Positions 1 through 10,423 of a stretch of DNA of 64,000 bases are shown here, in pieces; position 1 is the first letter of the stretch; each line of letters begins with the position of its first letter. The translations under genes were made by a program, and so were the position numbers. Under the pieces are notes generated by a model that saw only the letters and a program-made list of their open reading frames with translations, was not told the origin of the DNA and searched no databases. The stretch comes from Lamellibrachia columna (lineage: Eukaryota > Annelida > Polychaeta > Sabellida > Siboglinidae): contig OY759273.1 of NCBI GenBank assembly GCA_963662155.1, forward strand, positions 24,065,036-24,129,035. The letters are read 5' to 3'.

Positions 1-6
1 AACACC

Positions 7-2421
7 ATGTTCAAGCAGAAGGATGAACGCAAGACCACCTGGATGCATCCTCGTTCCAGACACTGGCATATGATCGACTTCATCATCACGAGGTGTCGGG
101 ATAAGATGGACATCCACAGTACTCGAGCCATGCGTGGAGCTAACTGCTGGACTGATCACCATATGCTGAGGTCAAAAGTGGCATTTAGAGTACGACAAAA
201 GCACAACAGACAAGGGGTAAGAAAACCGACCAAGCTAAACACAGCAAAACTACGTACCATCAGTCATAGGGAGAGCTTCGAGCAGGAGATGGACAGCGCT
301 CTCGCCCAATGGGAGGAGAAGGAAAGCTCAACACCAGATGAGGAATGGGCAGCTCTGCAACAGGTAGTATACAACACAGCTAAAACATTTCTCGGCAAGC
401 CAGACAGAAAACACCAGGACTGGTTCGACCCCAACGACCAGGAGCTACAAAATCTAATGAGCAGAAGAGACCAATCCCACCAGAGAGTGTTACAGACCAG
501 GAGTACTAGATCCACCATTGCAGCGTACAAAGATGCCTGCAGACTGCTACAAAAACGCACCCGTGCCCTGAAGTCAGAATGGTGGGAAATGAAGGCAGAG
601 GAGCTGCAGAGATCTGCAGACAGAAACGACATGAAGGGCTTCTACAATGGACTGAATGAAGTGTGGGGACCCGCGAAAAAGGGACCTGTTCACCTGAAGT
701 CAACAGATGGAATGGAGACCTTCTCCGACAGCAAGAGAGTTGTGGCAAGATGGAGTGAACACTTCCAAAAACTACTCAACGTCCCTGGCGACATAGAACA
801 TGAAGCTCTTGTCAACATCCAGCAGCGCATTACCAACACATGCCTTGATGAGATTCCAAACATGGATGAGATGGCTAGAGCAATCGCCGGCCTGAAAGAT
901 GGCAAAGCACCTGGGGGTGATGGAATTCCTGCTGAAGTATGGAAGCACGGAGGAGACAATCTGTCCAACAGACTGCACCAATTAATCACCAAAGCCTGGG
1001 AGGAGGGTTCTGTACCACAAGCGTGGAAGGATGCCAGCATTGTAACCATCTACAAGAAAGGAGATCGAACAGACTGTGGGAACTACAGAGGAATCTCTCT
1101 TCTTTCCATAGCAGGCAAGATCTTCGCCAGGATCCTGCTCAACAGACTATCTATTCACATAACACCAGAAGTAGTTCCGGAGACACAGTGTGGCTTCAGA
1201 TCCAACCGGAGCACAGCGCACATGATATTTTGTCTTCGACAACTACAAGAAAAGTGCATTGAGCAGGACCGACCACTATACATAGTATTTGTCGACTTCA
1301 CGAAGGCGTTTGATACAGTCGGAAGGACCGGGCTATGGCAGCTACTGAGGAAATATGGATGCCCAGAGAAATTCTCAACCATGATCGAGGCTCTACATAC
1401 GGGAATGATGGCGAATGTGAGTGTTGGAGGGGAAGTCTCGGAAACGTTCGGTGTTACCAATGGTGTCAAGCAAGGCTGTGTACTGGCCCCCACGCTCTTC
1501 TCCATCTTCCTATCAGCAATGCTTGTCGAGGCTTTCCGAGGCATGGGAGATGGCGTCTATATACAGTCTAGACAGAGCGCTGACCTATTCAACGTCGCAC
1601 ACTTCAGAGCGAAGACCAAGACTACCCAGATACTTGTGAGAGAGTTGCTATACGCAGATGACAGTGCACTGGTTGCCCACTCTGCTGAAGAGATCCAGAG
1701 AATAGTGGATGCTTTCTCCGATGCATCAAAGAAGTTCGGCCTGAAGATTAACATCAAGAAGACGGAAGTGCTGTACCAACCCAACTCTACAAGAACCCCA
1801 GAGGAGGATATCATGGTTGATGGAAACAAGCTGAACTCTGTTCCGGAATTCACCTACCTCGGAAGCACTATATCAAGTGATGGACGCATTGATGCTGAAA
1901 TACAGAGGAGGATGGCCAAGGCTAGCGCATCTTTCGGCCGATTACGCCAGAGACTCTGGAACAACCACCATGTGTCCACGCGGGTCAAAGGCAAGATCTA
2001 CCGCGCAATTGTGCTATCCACCTTACTATACGGAGCCGAGGCCTGGACAGTGTACAGACGACAGGTGAAAAAGCTGCATGCCTTCATGATGCGACATCTG
2101 CGTTCGATCATGAGGCTAACCTGGAAGGACAAATTGACAAACAAGGAAATACTCGGTCGGATAGGGCTGCCCTCTATGGAAGATCTTCTGATCAAAAAGA
2201 ATCTCCTGTGGACTGGACACCTCATGAGGATGTCATCAGAGAGACTACCAAAGCAGATCCTCTACTCTCAATTGTCTTCTGGTCACAGACAGAGAGGACG
2301 CCCTCGTCTCCGGTTCAAGGATACCATCAAGAGAAACCTCAAGCTGAGAGACATAAAGACCGACTCATGGACATCACTCTCACAGCAGAGAACTAAATGG
2401 AGTGCGGCGGTCAAGAAATGA
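7..2421 (+). CDS. Non-LTR retrotransposon (LINE) endonuclease-reverse transcriptase, 5' end outside window
   Basis: An uninterrupted 804-codon frame encodes the enzyme that copies a LINE by target-primed reverse transcription. Residues 1-60 resemble the end of an APE-type endonuclease: a W-M-H-P-R-S block, then I-D-F and C-W-T-D-H-H. The reverse transcriptase core begins near residue 297 ([14 protein letters not shown]). It includes [10 protein letters not shown] near 428, [14 protein letters not shown] near 490 and the catalytic YADD near 549. The C-terminal part has the [16 protein letters not shown] and GRPRLRFKD blocks common in invertebrate RTE-like LINEs; exact clade is not resolved. 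The ATG at 7 is internal, so the true start is upstream of the window. No stop or frameshift is seen, which suggests a recent insertion. The frame ends 37 bases before a (TA)n tail, typical of elements with very short 3' UTRs. Confidence 0.9.
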   Translation: MFKQKDERKTTWMHPRSRHWHMIDFIITRCRDKMDIHSTRAMRGANCWTDHHMLRSKVAFRVRQKHNRQGVRKPTKLNTAKLRTISHRESFEQEMDSALAQWEEKESSTPDEEWAALQQVVYNTAKTFLGKPDRKHQDWFDPNDQELQNLMSRRDQSHQRVLQTRSTRSTIAAYKDACRLLQKRTRALKSEWWEMKAEELQRSADRNDMKGFYNGLNEVWGPAKKGPVHLKSTDGMETFSDSKRVVARWSEHFQKLLNVPGDIEHEALVNIQQRITNTCLDEIPNMDEMARAIAGLKDGKAPGGDGIPAEVWKHGGDNLSNRLHQLITKAWEEGSVPQAWKDASIVTIYKKGDRTDCGNYRGISLLSIAGKIFARILLNRLSIHITPEVVPETQCGFRSNRSTAHMIFCLRQLQEKCIEQDRPLYIVFVDFTKAFDTVGRTGLWQLLRKYGCPEKFSTMIEALHTGMMANVSVGGEVSETFGVTNGVKQGCVLAPTLFSIFLSAMLVEAFRGMGDGVYIQSRQSADLFNVAHFRAKTKTTQILVRELLYADDSALVAHSAEEIQRIVDAFSDASKKFGLKINIKKTEVLYQPNSTRTPEEDIMVDGNKLNSVPEFTYLGSTISSDGRIDAEIQRRMAKASASFGRLRQRLWNNHHVSTRVKGKIYRAIVLSTLLYGAEAWTVYRRQVKKLHAFMMRHLRSIMRLTWKDKLTNKEILGRIGLPSMEDLLIKKNLLWTGHLMRMSSERLPKQILYSQLSSGHRQRGRPRLRFKDTIKRNLKLRDIKTDSWTSLSQQRTKWSAAVKK

Positions 2422-2432
2422 AAGCAGTCTTT

Positions 2433-2445
2433 GTCGCATAGCGAC
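2433..2445 (+). other. Small perfect hairpin in the LINE 3' end
   Basis: GTCGC-ATA-GCGAC forms a 5-bp stem with a 3-nt loop, between the LINE stop codon and the (TA)n tail. A 3'-terminal stem-loop can be recognised by the element's own reverse transcriptase. That role is inferred here. Confidence 0.4.
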
Positions 2446-2455
2446 TGACAGCATG

Positions 2456-2711
<256 letters not shown>

Positions 2712-2744
2712 CTTTATGATATCCATTCTACACCGATCCTTCAC

Positions 2745-2885
2745 TAATGTTACTTAATGGCCTCTAGTTCTACTGTTTTTCTTAAATGAGAAAAACATAT
2801 TTGTTATCAATATTTTCAAGCCCATTCAATATCTTGAAAACTTCAATTTAATTTCCATCTACGTCCACATGTATTAGTACATGAA
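2745..2885 (-). mobile_element. Degenerate CR1-like LINE 3' fragment
   Basis: On the minus strand this aligns by eye with part of the better CR1-like copies at 16870-17400 and 29737-30269. It shares CCTCTAGTTCTACTG, a GAAAAACATATT block and the TTCAATTTAATTTCC region. Heavy divergence leaves no open frame. Confidence 0.55.
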
Positions 2886-3059
2886 AATGTATATTCAGTT
2901 TTTTTATATAGCCACGGCGTATAAATACTTTGGCTGATAATTATGATAGACTGATATATTAAATCGGTAAGGTAAGGTGTTCCTTAAATTTGTAGCCTCA
3001 AAACAGCCATACTCATTCTCACAAAGGACAGCAGCGTGAATATGTTTATAAAAAAGGTT

Positions 3060-3192
3060 GAAACATATTTCAGGAGGGCGGATTACACATATATGAAAAA
3101 AACGTTGGACTCTCTATAAACCAATGTCCACTTGCCATCTGGGCCTTTGCCTTGGATGGCAATCTTGTTAAAGCTCTTGTAAAAAAACCTGT
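3060..3192 (+). mobile_element. CR1-like LINE 3' terminal fragment, opposite orientation
   Basis: This matches the extreme 3' end of the copy at 29737-30269: GGACTCTC, CCACTTGCCATCTGG and GGATGGCAATCTTGTTAAA occur in order. With the fragment at 2745-2885 it makes an inverted pair, either two insertions or a rearranged one. Confidence 0.65.
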
Positions 3193-3412
3193 TGAGCTGC
3201 TGCCTCTTGAAAGTTGGCATACATTTCCTGGTGCTGACCCTCATTTCTGGGGTATGACTCAGCTTGGAGACCATCTCCCGCCAAGCCTTCTAAACATAAT
3301 ACACACTATACACGCAAAATAGTATGAAGCATAAATATACGTAAACAATGTAACATGTCCATAAGAATAATATTTTTATTTATTTCACAGTCAGTTTACC
3401 TTTTTCTTTCCT

Positions 3413-3453
3413 TAACGTTTCGACTGCTATCAGTAATCTTCTTCATACGACTA
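3413..3453 (-). ncRNA. Degenerate hammerhead-like motif in the inverted terminal copy
   Basis: Minus-strand counterpart of the motif at 4243-4280. It keeps TGAAGAAG and CGAAACG, but a G-to-A change weakens the central stem (ATTACT against AGCAGT). Probably inactive. Confidence 0.35.
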
Positions 3454-3488
3454 CCGCAAGATGGCGACACAGTAGTCATTCTTCGCAG

Positions 3489-4112
3489 GAAGATAAGCGG
3501 AAAGAAAGAGAACACGCCAAAGAAGCTCTAACGAGATGTGGGTATGCACAGTGGACCATATCAACAGTAGAGAGAAGGACGAAAACAAAGAAGGAAGATA
3601 ACATCATGAAAAATACGGTGGAAAAAGACAAGAACAAAGGCATGGTGGTACTTCCATATGTCCAAGGATTATCCGAAACCACATCACGGATCATGAAGAA
3701 ATACAATGTGAACACAGCAATGAAGCCTCACAACACCAACAAGAGGTCACTAGTAAGACCAAAAGACAAAGTCGAACCACAAAAGATGTGTGAAGGGGCG
3801 TATTCCATAACGTGTAAGAACTGTAATGTCACATATATCGGAGAAACAAAACGTACCCTTGGAACCCTCATCAAAGAACACAAAGAAGACGCTGAGAAAG
3901 CATCGGTTAGCAGACCCTATACCCGAAGCAACAGAAAAACATCGGAACAAGAAAAGCATAAATCAGCTGTCACAGATCACATGACTCAACAGAATCACAT
4001 CGTAGACTGGGAGGGGGCTAAACATTACAGACAGAGAGTCGGACTGGAGAACAAGAGGCATCACAGAAGCGATACGGACAAGATAAACCAAAGACATCAT
4101 GAATCGAGATGA
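3489..4112 (+). CDS. Penelope-like element C-terminal region with GIY-YIG endonuclease
   Basis: The frame is open from the junction at about 3489 to the TGA at 4110-4112; the first ATG is at 3606. The first 40 residues resemble the end of a Penelope RT domain (A-L-T-R-C-G-Y). Next come LPYVQGLSETTSRIMKKY and a short basic linker. Then comes a GIY-YIG type nuclease core: a C-x2-C pair (ITCKNCN), V-T-Y-I-G-E-T-K-R and T-L-I-K-E-H-K. The first half of the signature reads A-Y-S rather than G-x-Y. A residue usually Arg in T-R-L/I-K-E-H reads as Leu, so activity is doubtful. The region ends in a His/Arg-rich tail. In intact elements this nuclease nicks DNA to prime integration. The RT palm is missing, so this is a dead copy. 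Confidence 0.82.
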   Translation, partial: EDKRKEREHAKEALTRCGYAQWTISTVERRTKTKKEDNIMKNTVEKDKNKGMVVLPYVQGLSETTSRIMKKYNVNTAMKPHNTNKRSLVRPKDKVEPQKMCEGAYSITCKNCNVTYIGETKRTLGTLIKEHKEDAEKASVSRPYTRSNRKTSEQEKHKSAVTDHMTQQNHIVDWEGAKHYRQRVGLENKRHHRSDTDKINQRHHESR

Positions 4113-4242
4113 GGGCCGATACTGACTCTCACATATCTACGATGATCTCCTGAAGGGCCACCCAGGACGCGGCCGCGGGGGGGGGGGCACACACCAGAGT
4201 GACGTCTGCGTAGAATGACTACAGTGTCGCCATCTGGCGGTA

Positions 4243-4280
4243 GTCGTCTGAAGAAGATTGCTGATAGCAGTTGAAACGTC
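4243..4280 (+). ncRNA. Hammerhead-ribozyme-like motif at Penelope terminus
   Basis: CTGAAGAAG is followed by a 6-bp stem ATTGCT/AGCAGT with a GAT loop, then TGAAACGTC. This order (CTGANGA, stem II, GAAAC, GTC) is that of a minimal hammerhead core. Penelope-like terminal repeats are known to carry hammerheads. The core reads TGAAGA where the active consensus is TGATGA, so self-cleavage is uncertain. Confidence 0.45.
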
Positions 4281-4497
4281 ACGGAAAGAAAAGGGTAAAC
4301 TGACTGTGAAATAAGTAAAAATATTACTCATTTGAACCATCCAGTCTGATGAACATCTTCACTCAAACATGTCCATGAGTTGGATGAAGACACAAACACA
4401 CAAAACTTAATGTAAATTTCATGATTGTTATGATAAATATGGAAAAAAATATGGTATGTTCTCTTGAATAATTTTACATGATGCAGCAATATGCAAC

Positions 4498-4546
4498 ACA
4501 CACGCTCGCACGCACACACGCACGCAAGCACGCACACCACACACAC
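4498..4546. repeat. (CACG/CACA)n simple repeat
   Basis: A short CACACACG/CGCACGCA-rich tract. No gene is seen between the Penelope element and the exon candidate at 4617. Confidence 0.8.
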
Positions 4547-4616
4547 TTCTAATTAATTCCACGGAAACAGCGTGTAAATGTCATTGATGTATGAATAATG
4601 AATACCGGACCTACCT

Positions 4617-4789
4617 CTAGAAATTGAACACAGCGTTTCCATCAGTGACCACGAGAACACAAAGGGGCACTCTGGTGTCATATGAGTCATTTGTATGTCG
4701 CATCAACTTCTGGGAAGTCACTGGAGGCGAGCTGCATTCCTTCATCTGGAAGATTCCCTGAATAGTTTTGTCAGTGAGGACCACCTCGA
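4617..4789 (-). CDS. Candidate last coding exon of an unidentified gene
   Basis: On the minus strand a frame of 56 codons after an acceptor (GTAACAG at 4790-4796) ends with TAG at 4617-4619. The translation begins L-E-V-V-L-T-D-K-T-I-Q-G-I-F-Q and ends L-V-V-T-D-G-N-A-V-F-N-F. It is low in complexity bias and free of repeats, and the two other frames are closed by stops. The sequence AGAG|GTAGGT, directly after the stop, could be a 3' UTR donor. The exon joins in phase to the candidate exon at 5373-5493 (C + TC = Leu). I do not recognise the protein. It looks like real coding sequence because of codon and residue composition, but a decayed gene is possible. Confidence 0.45.
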
Positions 4790-5372
4790 CTGTTACTCCA
4801 GAATGCAGGTAAAACGTCCATAATATATAAAATAAGTGTGCTTATAGCAGATGCTACTTGAAATAACACGTTTCATCTGGTGCATAATATCACGCTAACA
4901 TAACGGTGAATTCGAATGCAAACGTCGACGGAAATACGACACGTCATTTTGCACCTTAACAGAACTATTACGCATCCACGACAAGAAAACAAAATTATTT
5001 TTAACGAATTATTGTGTTAACAAAGAATACGTCGTACCAACATTGAACAATAACGCTTATTGATATTAAACATAAATCGCAAATCATTTTCGGTATCTAA
5101 TTGGTCACATTCGCAGATCGTAAAACTGGCTCGGTTTATATGTCGACAATCTGAAAGGCGTCATGTTTACGTAGCAGGCTGGAAAAACTTTTATTTTCAC
5201 TAATTATCAAGTTGCTTCATTACAAAATGAAACTGCACATCCAGTCATGAGAGCATGTGTCTGTGCTGTTCCCTTGCAAAAAAACCTTGTCTGGCACAAT
5301 CCTCTTGAGACAACTATTACATTCAAACCATATACACAATATAGAAAAATGGCAATGTCATGTCATATTTAC

Positions 5373-5493
5373 GAAGAATTTTATTCATATCAGCAAGCTG
5401 TGTTTCTGCATCACTCGTTGGCGCTATCTTCGTCTGGATGTTGTGGAAGACTTTTAGCATCACGTATTGTCCAGTGTCTTTGATGAGCTCTGC
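5373..5493 (-). CDS. Candidate penultimate exon of the same unidentified gene
   Basis: A 121-base minus-strand stretch bounded by an acceptor (CTGCTGCAG, 5494-5502) and a donor (GTAAAT, 5367-5372) codes for 40 residues plus one base. It starts A-E-L-I-K-D-T-G-Q-Y-V-M-L-K-V-F-H and ends D-M-N-K-I-L. The mix of hydrophobic and charged residues suggests an alpha-helical segment. The spare base completes a Leu codon with the exon at 4617-4789. No further upstream exons were found before the GRAM gene. The donor is not ideal at position +5, so the boundary is tentative. Confidence 0.4.
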
Positions 5494-5502
5494 CTGCAGC
5501 AG

Positions 5503-6231
5503 CGATTTGTTTGACCGTATTCGTAGCATGTTCGCCACCACATATTCTTGGCATTATCCTTACGCCTTTGTCGAGCGGAATGCTCCAATAGTGTATACAC
5601 GACAAAAATATGTCATAAAAATATTATCCCTCTGAGCAATAAATTAATTGTTTAGTCACTAGCTATACCACTGGCATTATCCTTATGGATATACTGATTT
5701 GATTTGATCATTGATCAAGACTTCATACTATACTTACATACTATCCTGTTGATTCAGATGATTCCATCAAAACTAAACAACACATCTGCACAAACGAGAA
5801 AGCATGTCACAGAGGATACTTCATAGCTTTGATTTTTCTAAAACGAGCCGAGCAAAACAAAATTATTCCCGAAGCAGGTTTATGCCCCACCCAGTCCACG
5901 TTTGTAAAAGCCCATCGAAAATGTAGATAATATACAGTTAAGTGATTGTTTTACTAGTCAGCGTTATGACGTTTACCCACTGACTGGGGTTGTTTGTAGG
6001 ATGTTCCTTTCCTTGAAAACCATCTTTTGTTGCCGTAACTTTGATGCATGCAGGACAGGCTCTGTGTTATAAGTACACAACTGAGAACCATGTGAATTCG
6101 ATTTGTTTATAACTATGCTGCACCTCCGTAGCGTAGGTGAGTTTGTGGTGTGCCTCCTTCAAACAGGTTCAATTTACATTCAATTTACTTGTCAACATCT
6201 AATTAAAATATTTATTCATTAGAATGTGTTA
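5503..6231. other. Non-coding stretch without recognised features
   Basis: AT-rich sequence with short frames only. I see no repeat unit, RNA gene or convincing exon here. Confidence 0.5.
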
Positions 6232-6233
6232 TA

Positions 6234-7200
6234 CAGTCGAGCCTCGTTATAACGCGGTAGTCGGGGTCCACGACTTCGGACCGCCCTGTAAGCGAGGTGC
6301 GTTAGGTGTTCTCATATCTGCCACCAGGGAGCTACTAAACAACAGCGACCTCCGCCAACTGCACCAAGTTCATGAACCCTGTCGAAGCCCCGTGTGCTTG
6401 CAGCATTGTCTTATACGGCAATATGCAGTTTATGGAACTTATTAAACGCGTATTATTTTTAAATGTCACACCCTCTTGACTCATGAACTGAATAAAACAC
6501 ACGTACGTATTCTGTTATGGAATAGATGTACTGGACCAACAGGCCTACGAATCGAAAATAATAACCTGGACCTGAGCAGCCGAAAACGTATATGATTTGA
6601 CGAACGTAGTATGTAAGCTGATAAAACACAGAAAAAGACAATAGGTAGAATTAATAATTGTTTCACTTCGTCTTTCAACCGATCTCGACCGAAGCATAAA
6701 TTTATTACGCTCCCCTTAACATCGATTCATCGTTTCATATGCGGATGACGAATTCGTATTTTCGCGAACCGGTAGAGCCTTGGGTTAGGAATTTGGCATG
6801 TTGGTTTCGCGTCGCGAAAACGATTAAGTTTACGATGTAATGGAAGCATGTAATTTCACCCAAGTGTTATGTTGGTACTGCATATTAAATGCATTTAAAA
6901 CGGTTGATCTGATTCTTACGCGAGGCATATTTGTGAATCTCGATTGCAATTTACAAACCGTCGAAGCGAAATCAGCGACAGCGATTGATGTCGGCGGCAG
7001 CGTAAAACAAACAACACGTTGATACTCGTTCATTGACATTGTTCACCTAATGTTTCTTGAGAATTGTCAAAGCAATTCTAAGTAGGTTTAAGCAGGCCCA
7101 TTTGACATTTTCCCTGGCGGCAGAAATTCGGGGTCCACGACCGACCGCATTATATCCGAATCCGCGTAATAACGGGGCGCGTTATAACGAGGCGCGACTG
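6234..7200. mobile_element. pogo/Tigger-like non-autonomous transposon, copy 1
   Basis: Terminal inverted repeats: the left end starts CAGTCGAGCCTCGTTATAAC and the right end, read on the minus strand, starts CAGTCGCGCCTCGTTATAAC. Both ends are flanked by TA (6232-6233 and 7201-7202), the target duplication of Tc1/mariner/pogo elements. CAGTNGNNCCTCGTTATA is typical of Tigger/pogo ends. The 967-base interior has no transposase. A second copy sits at 32727-33582. Confidence 0.8.
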
Positions 7201-7202
7201 TA

Positions 7203-8267
7203 TGTTGTGTTTCATGTTGTGGTGCAGCAAACATGCGCATGCCCCAGAATAGGCAAAGTCAATCGCCCTACAATGTTTTTCTATCTGGCTGTTGCTACTA
7301 GTACGGCGAAGATCTCGCTCGGCCGAAACGTTAGTATTTTCATGAAACGTGAAACCTTACAAAAACGCCATAAACAGAGCAATAAACACGTCTTTCGTGT
7401 CTGTATGCATTCTTATATGTATATCACTAAAGTTACCTGACAATAACCATGTAAAAGTGTGAAATTATTACCTTTTTGTCAGAACGCATGTGCTTGTCAA
7501 GGTTTGTATATAACCGGATGTTGTTGTGAGCGAGAATAGCACGCGGGATTTCCATAGATCTATATAAGGTCACGCTAAGAATTGCCGTCTGCTGGCCACA
7601 GAGTTACATCATTAATAATGCCCCTATAAACTACTAACTTACTAACGGGTGTTTTATTTATGTCTGTGCTGCTGGCCCATTCTGGCCTCATTCTACACGA
7701 AATCGCGTGACCCAAAGGCAACATCACGTGCACAGTATGGCGGCTAATTGTGAAATGTTTTCTATGTCACCGATAAAAGTACTCATAAGTAATTATTTGG
7801 AGCACATTTCTTCAGTTTCTTGACGCCCAATTGTCGGTTGTATGTCACAGAATACACATGTGAAACGGTTAGTGCGTATCGGTTTTAAAACTTAAGTTAT
7901 TAGTTCCGTAGCCAAATGGCTACGGAACTGCCAAAATGGCGCTTTAGCAAATGCACGTCAGGCCTTTCGCCCCAGAGACGAAGAGCGGGGCGAAAATGTT
8001 TGCCTAGCCCCAGAAGTGGTCATTCAAAGATGTTAACAAGAGATTATATGCTAACAGTTTTGTAGAATAGTTGTATTGTCCGGAATGTGTGGTTATTATC
8101 TATGCCTCTAGGCATTCCCATCGCCGTCATTTTGTTGAACAAATGACACAACAGTAACTCCTGCTTCGATAATAAGTGGAGTCTTCGAGTCAGGATTTTT
8201 ACACCAATGGCAATGGTAGTTTAGCGATCATCATCATTAGATCATCAGTTCACGAGAGGTTTTTTCC
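7203..8267. other. Non-coding stretch with one strong hairpin
   Basis: No convincing gene is seen between the pogo-like MITE and the SINE at 8268. The perfect hairpin at 7902-7929 is listed separately. Confidence 0.5.
7902..7929. other. Perfect 12-bp hairpin with AAAT loop
   Basis: AGTTCCGTAGCC, loop AAAT, GGCTACGGAACT. The stem has no mismatch. It lies outside any recognised element. Confidence 0.7.
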
Positions 8268-8461
8268 ATTTCCATTCCCTTTTTATTTGCCCTGGTATAG
8301 ACACCAGGAAAAGGGGACCAACTGGCTTCATTGTATCTTCTGAAAGACACAGACAATGTGGGACAAACGAAATAGCCCAAGTCTTGGAACGGCAGCATGT
8401 GGTTTTGAATCCCGGGCCCCGCGACCGAAAGACCGACGACCCAGTTAGACGAATCGCCTAG
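8268..8461 (-). mobile_element. tRNA-derived SINE-like element, copy A
   Basis: Read on the minus strand, a tRNA-like head (TCTAACTGGGTCGTCGG, then a B-box-like GGGATTCAAAACC) leads into a body with TTTGTCCCACATTGTCTGTG, CTTTCAGAAGATAC and GGTGTCTATACCAGGG. The body recurs at 17440-17630, 21405-21462 and 55800-56060 in the same orientation. Confidence 0.55.
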
Positions 8462-8573
8462 AAAGTGTTTATTCTACAAGCTCCAGTCGGTTGTAGGTTC
8501 GGAGCTGAAAGGTTCGTAGAGCCATGGGTAACCAGAGCTATGCCCTAAATATGTTTTAAAATCAATAATAATA

Positions 8574-8660
<87 letters not shown>

Positions 8661-8821
8661 GTGAGTGACACTGGGCGGTGTAATTTAATTGTCCGAAGTT
8701 TGGATTTCTTTGATCCCTTCTTTGTTTTCTTAAAAAGTCGATACGTGGTTTTTATTAGTTTCTTCAATTTACCATTTATCCACGGGGGTCTATCCCGGTT
8801 TGATGCATCATTGTTATATTG

Positions 8822-8865
<44 letters not shown>

Positions 8866-8975
8866 ATATAACAATGATGCATCAAGCCGGGATAGACCCC
8901 CGTGGATAAATGGTAAATTGAAGAAACTAATAAAAACCCTTTTCTATCCCGGTTTGATGCATCATTGTTATATTG

Positions 8976-9055
<80 letters not shown>

Positions 9056-9078
9056 ATATAACAATGATGCATCAAACC

Positions 9079-9130
<52 letters not shown>
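8574..9130. repeat. Palindromic (TA)n cluster with inverted LINE arms
   Basis: Four (TA)n tracts alternate with inverted and direct copies of one sequence, the stretch that opens the broken LINE at 9131. The arm at about 8661-8822 is the reverse complement of 9131-9290. Shorter arms lie at 8861-8938 (direct), 8939-8977 (inverted) and 9051-9084 (direct). The shared junction motif is AAACAATATAACAATGATGC. Confidence 0.85.
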
Positions 9131-9135
<5 letters not shown>

Positions 9136-10423
9136 ATATAACAATGATGCATCAAACCGGGATAGACCCCCGTGGATAAACGGTAAATTGAAGAAACTAA
9201 TAAAAACCACGTATCGACTTTTTAAGAAAACAAAGAAGGGATCAAAGAAATCCAAACTTCTGACAATTAAATTACAGACCTTGAAAAGCACTATTAGGAA
9301 AGAAACCAGAGCAGCCTATTGGACATATGTTGAATCAGTAATCACACCAAACCAGGATGACCACAACAGAAATGGCAACAAGAAATTGTGGTCTTTCATC
9401 AAACACAGACGAACAGATTCAGTAGGCATCGCACCTCTTAAAGAAAATGTAATCTTGAAGGTCACCCCCCTGGACAAAGCCAATATCCTAAACGTTCAGT
9501 TCAGCTCTGTGTTCACCAAAGAGAGCCCCTTAAATACACCCCCACAGGAAGCTGACCCAATACGACAGTATCCCCCGATTTCGAAATTTAATATCACCAC
9601 AGAAGGCTTTAAAAAAACTCCTGGAAAATCTAAACCCTAACAAAGCTATGGGACCAGACAGGCTTCACCCCAGAGTCCTCAAAGAAACAGCCAGGAGAAT
9701 TGCACCTATTATACAGATAATATTTTCTAAATCTCTTGAAAATGGTTAGGTACCAGACGACTGGAAACAAGCAAATATAGCACCAATCTTCAAGAAAGGA
9801 GAACGATATTGCCCATCAAATTACCGCCCAGTGTCACTCACGTATGTGTTCAGCAAACTAATGGAACACATCATCTCAAAACACCTACTAAACCACCTCG
9901 AAGCCAACAATATCCTCTTCGACATGTAGCATGGATTTAAAAAAAAAAACGATCAACCGATACACAGTTGCTAGCCTTCACACAAGATATCCTGGCCAAT
10001 CTACGCGGCGGAAGGCAAACTGATGCAATTATTATGGATTTCGCCAAAGCGTTTGACAAAGTACTACACCACAGACTAATCCAGAAACTTGAGAGATACG
10101 GTATCACTGTATCTGTAAACACTTGGGTAGAGAAATTATTGAAGTATAGAAAGCAACGCGTGGCATGTGAAGGTATGTATTCGGACTGGGCTCCGGTTAT
10201 CAGTGGAGTCCCACAAGGTTCGGTGATTGCCCCCATCCTCTTTCTTATCTGTATAAACGACCTACCTAATAACCTCAAATCAACTGTCCGACTCTTCGCT
10301 GACGACACTATTATCTACATGACAATATCCAATGGTACTGATGCGACAGCCCTTCAACAAGATCTAGACAAATTGGCCAAGTGGGAAGAAACGTTTCGCA
10401 GACACGCGCAAGTTGGTTTATAG
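9131..10423 (+). pseudogene. Broken LINE reverse transcriptase (Jockey/CR1-like)
   Basis: Several frames together rebuild part of a non-LTR retrotransposon polymerase. The first part (9131-9640) is the linker before the RT, with R-D-R-P-P-W-I-N and T-R-A-A-Y-W. After a frameshift comes NPNKAMGPDRLHPRVLKE and VPDDWKQANIAPIFKKG, with an in-frame TAG just before VPDD, then SNYRPVSLT. After another stop near 9929 and a shift, the frame 9968-10423 carries IIMDFAKAFDKV, ISGVPQGSVIAP and the catalytic FADD. It breaks off after LAKWEET, so the thumb and C-terminal region are missing. Not functional. Confidence 0.85.

Larger units (their letters stand above)
3364..4333 (+). mobile_element. Penelope-like retroelement, 5'-truncated with inverted terminal copy
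   Basis: The element contains an endonuclease-coding frame (3489-4112) followed by a 3' terminal segment at about 4206-4333. The left flank at 3364-3487 is an inverted copy of that same terminal segment, with about 90 percent identity by eye over roughly 120 bases. Inverted partial terminal copies on the 5' side are a known hallmark of Penelope-like elements. A run of ten G near 4178 lies between the coding part and the terminal repeat. Confidence 0.8.
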
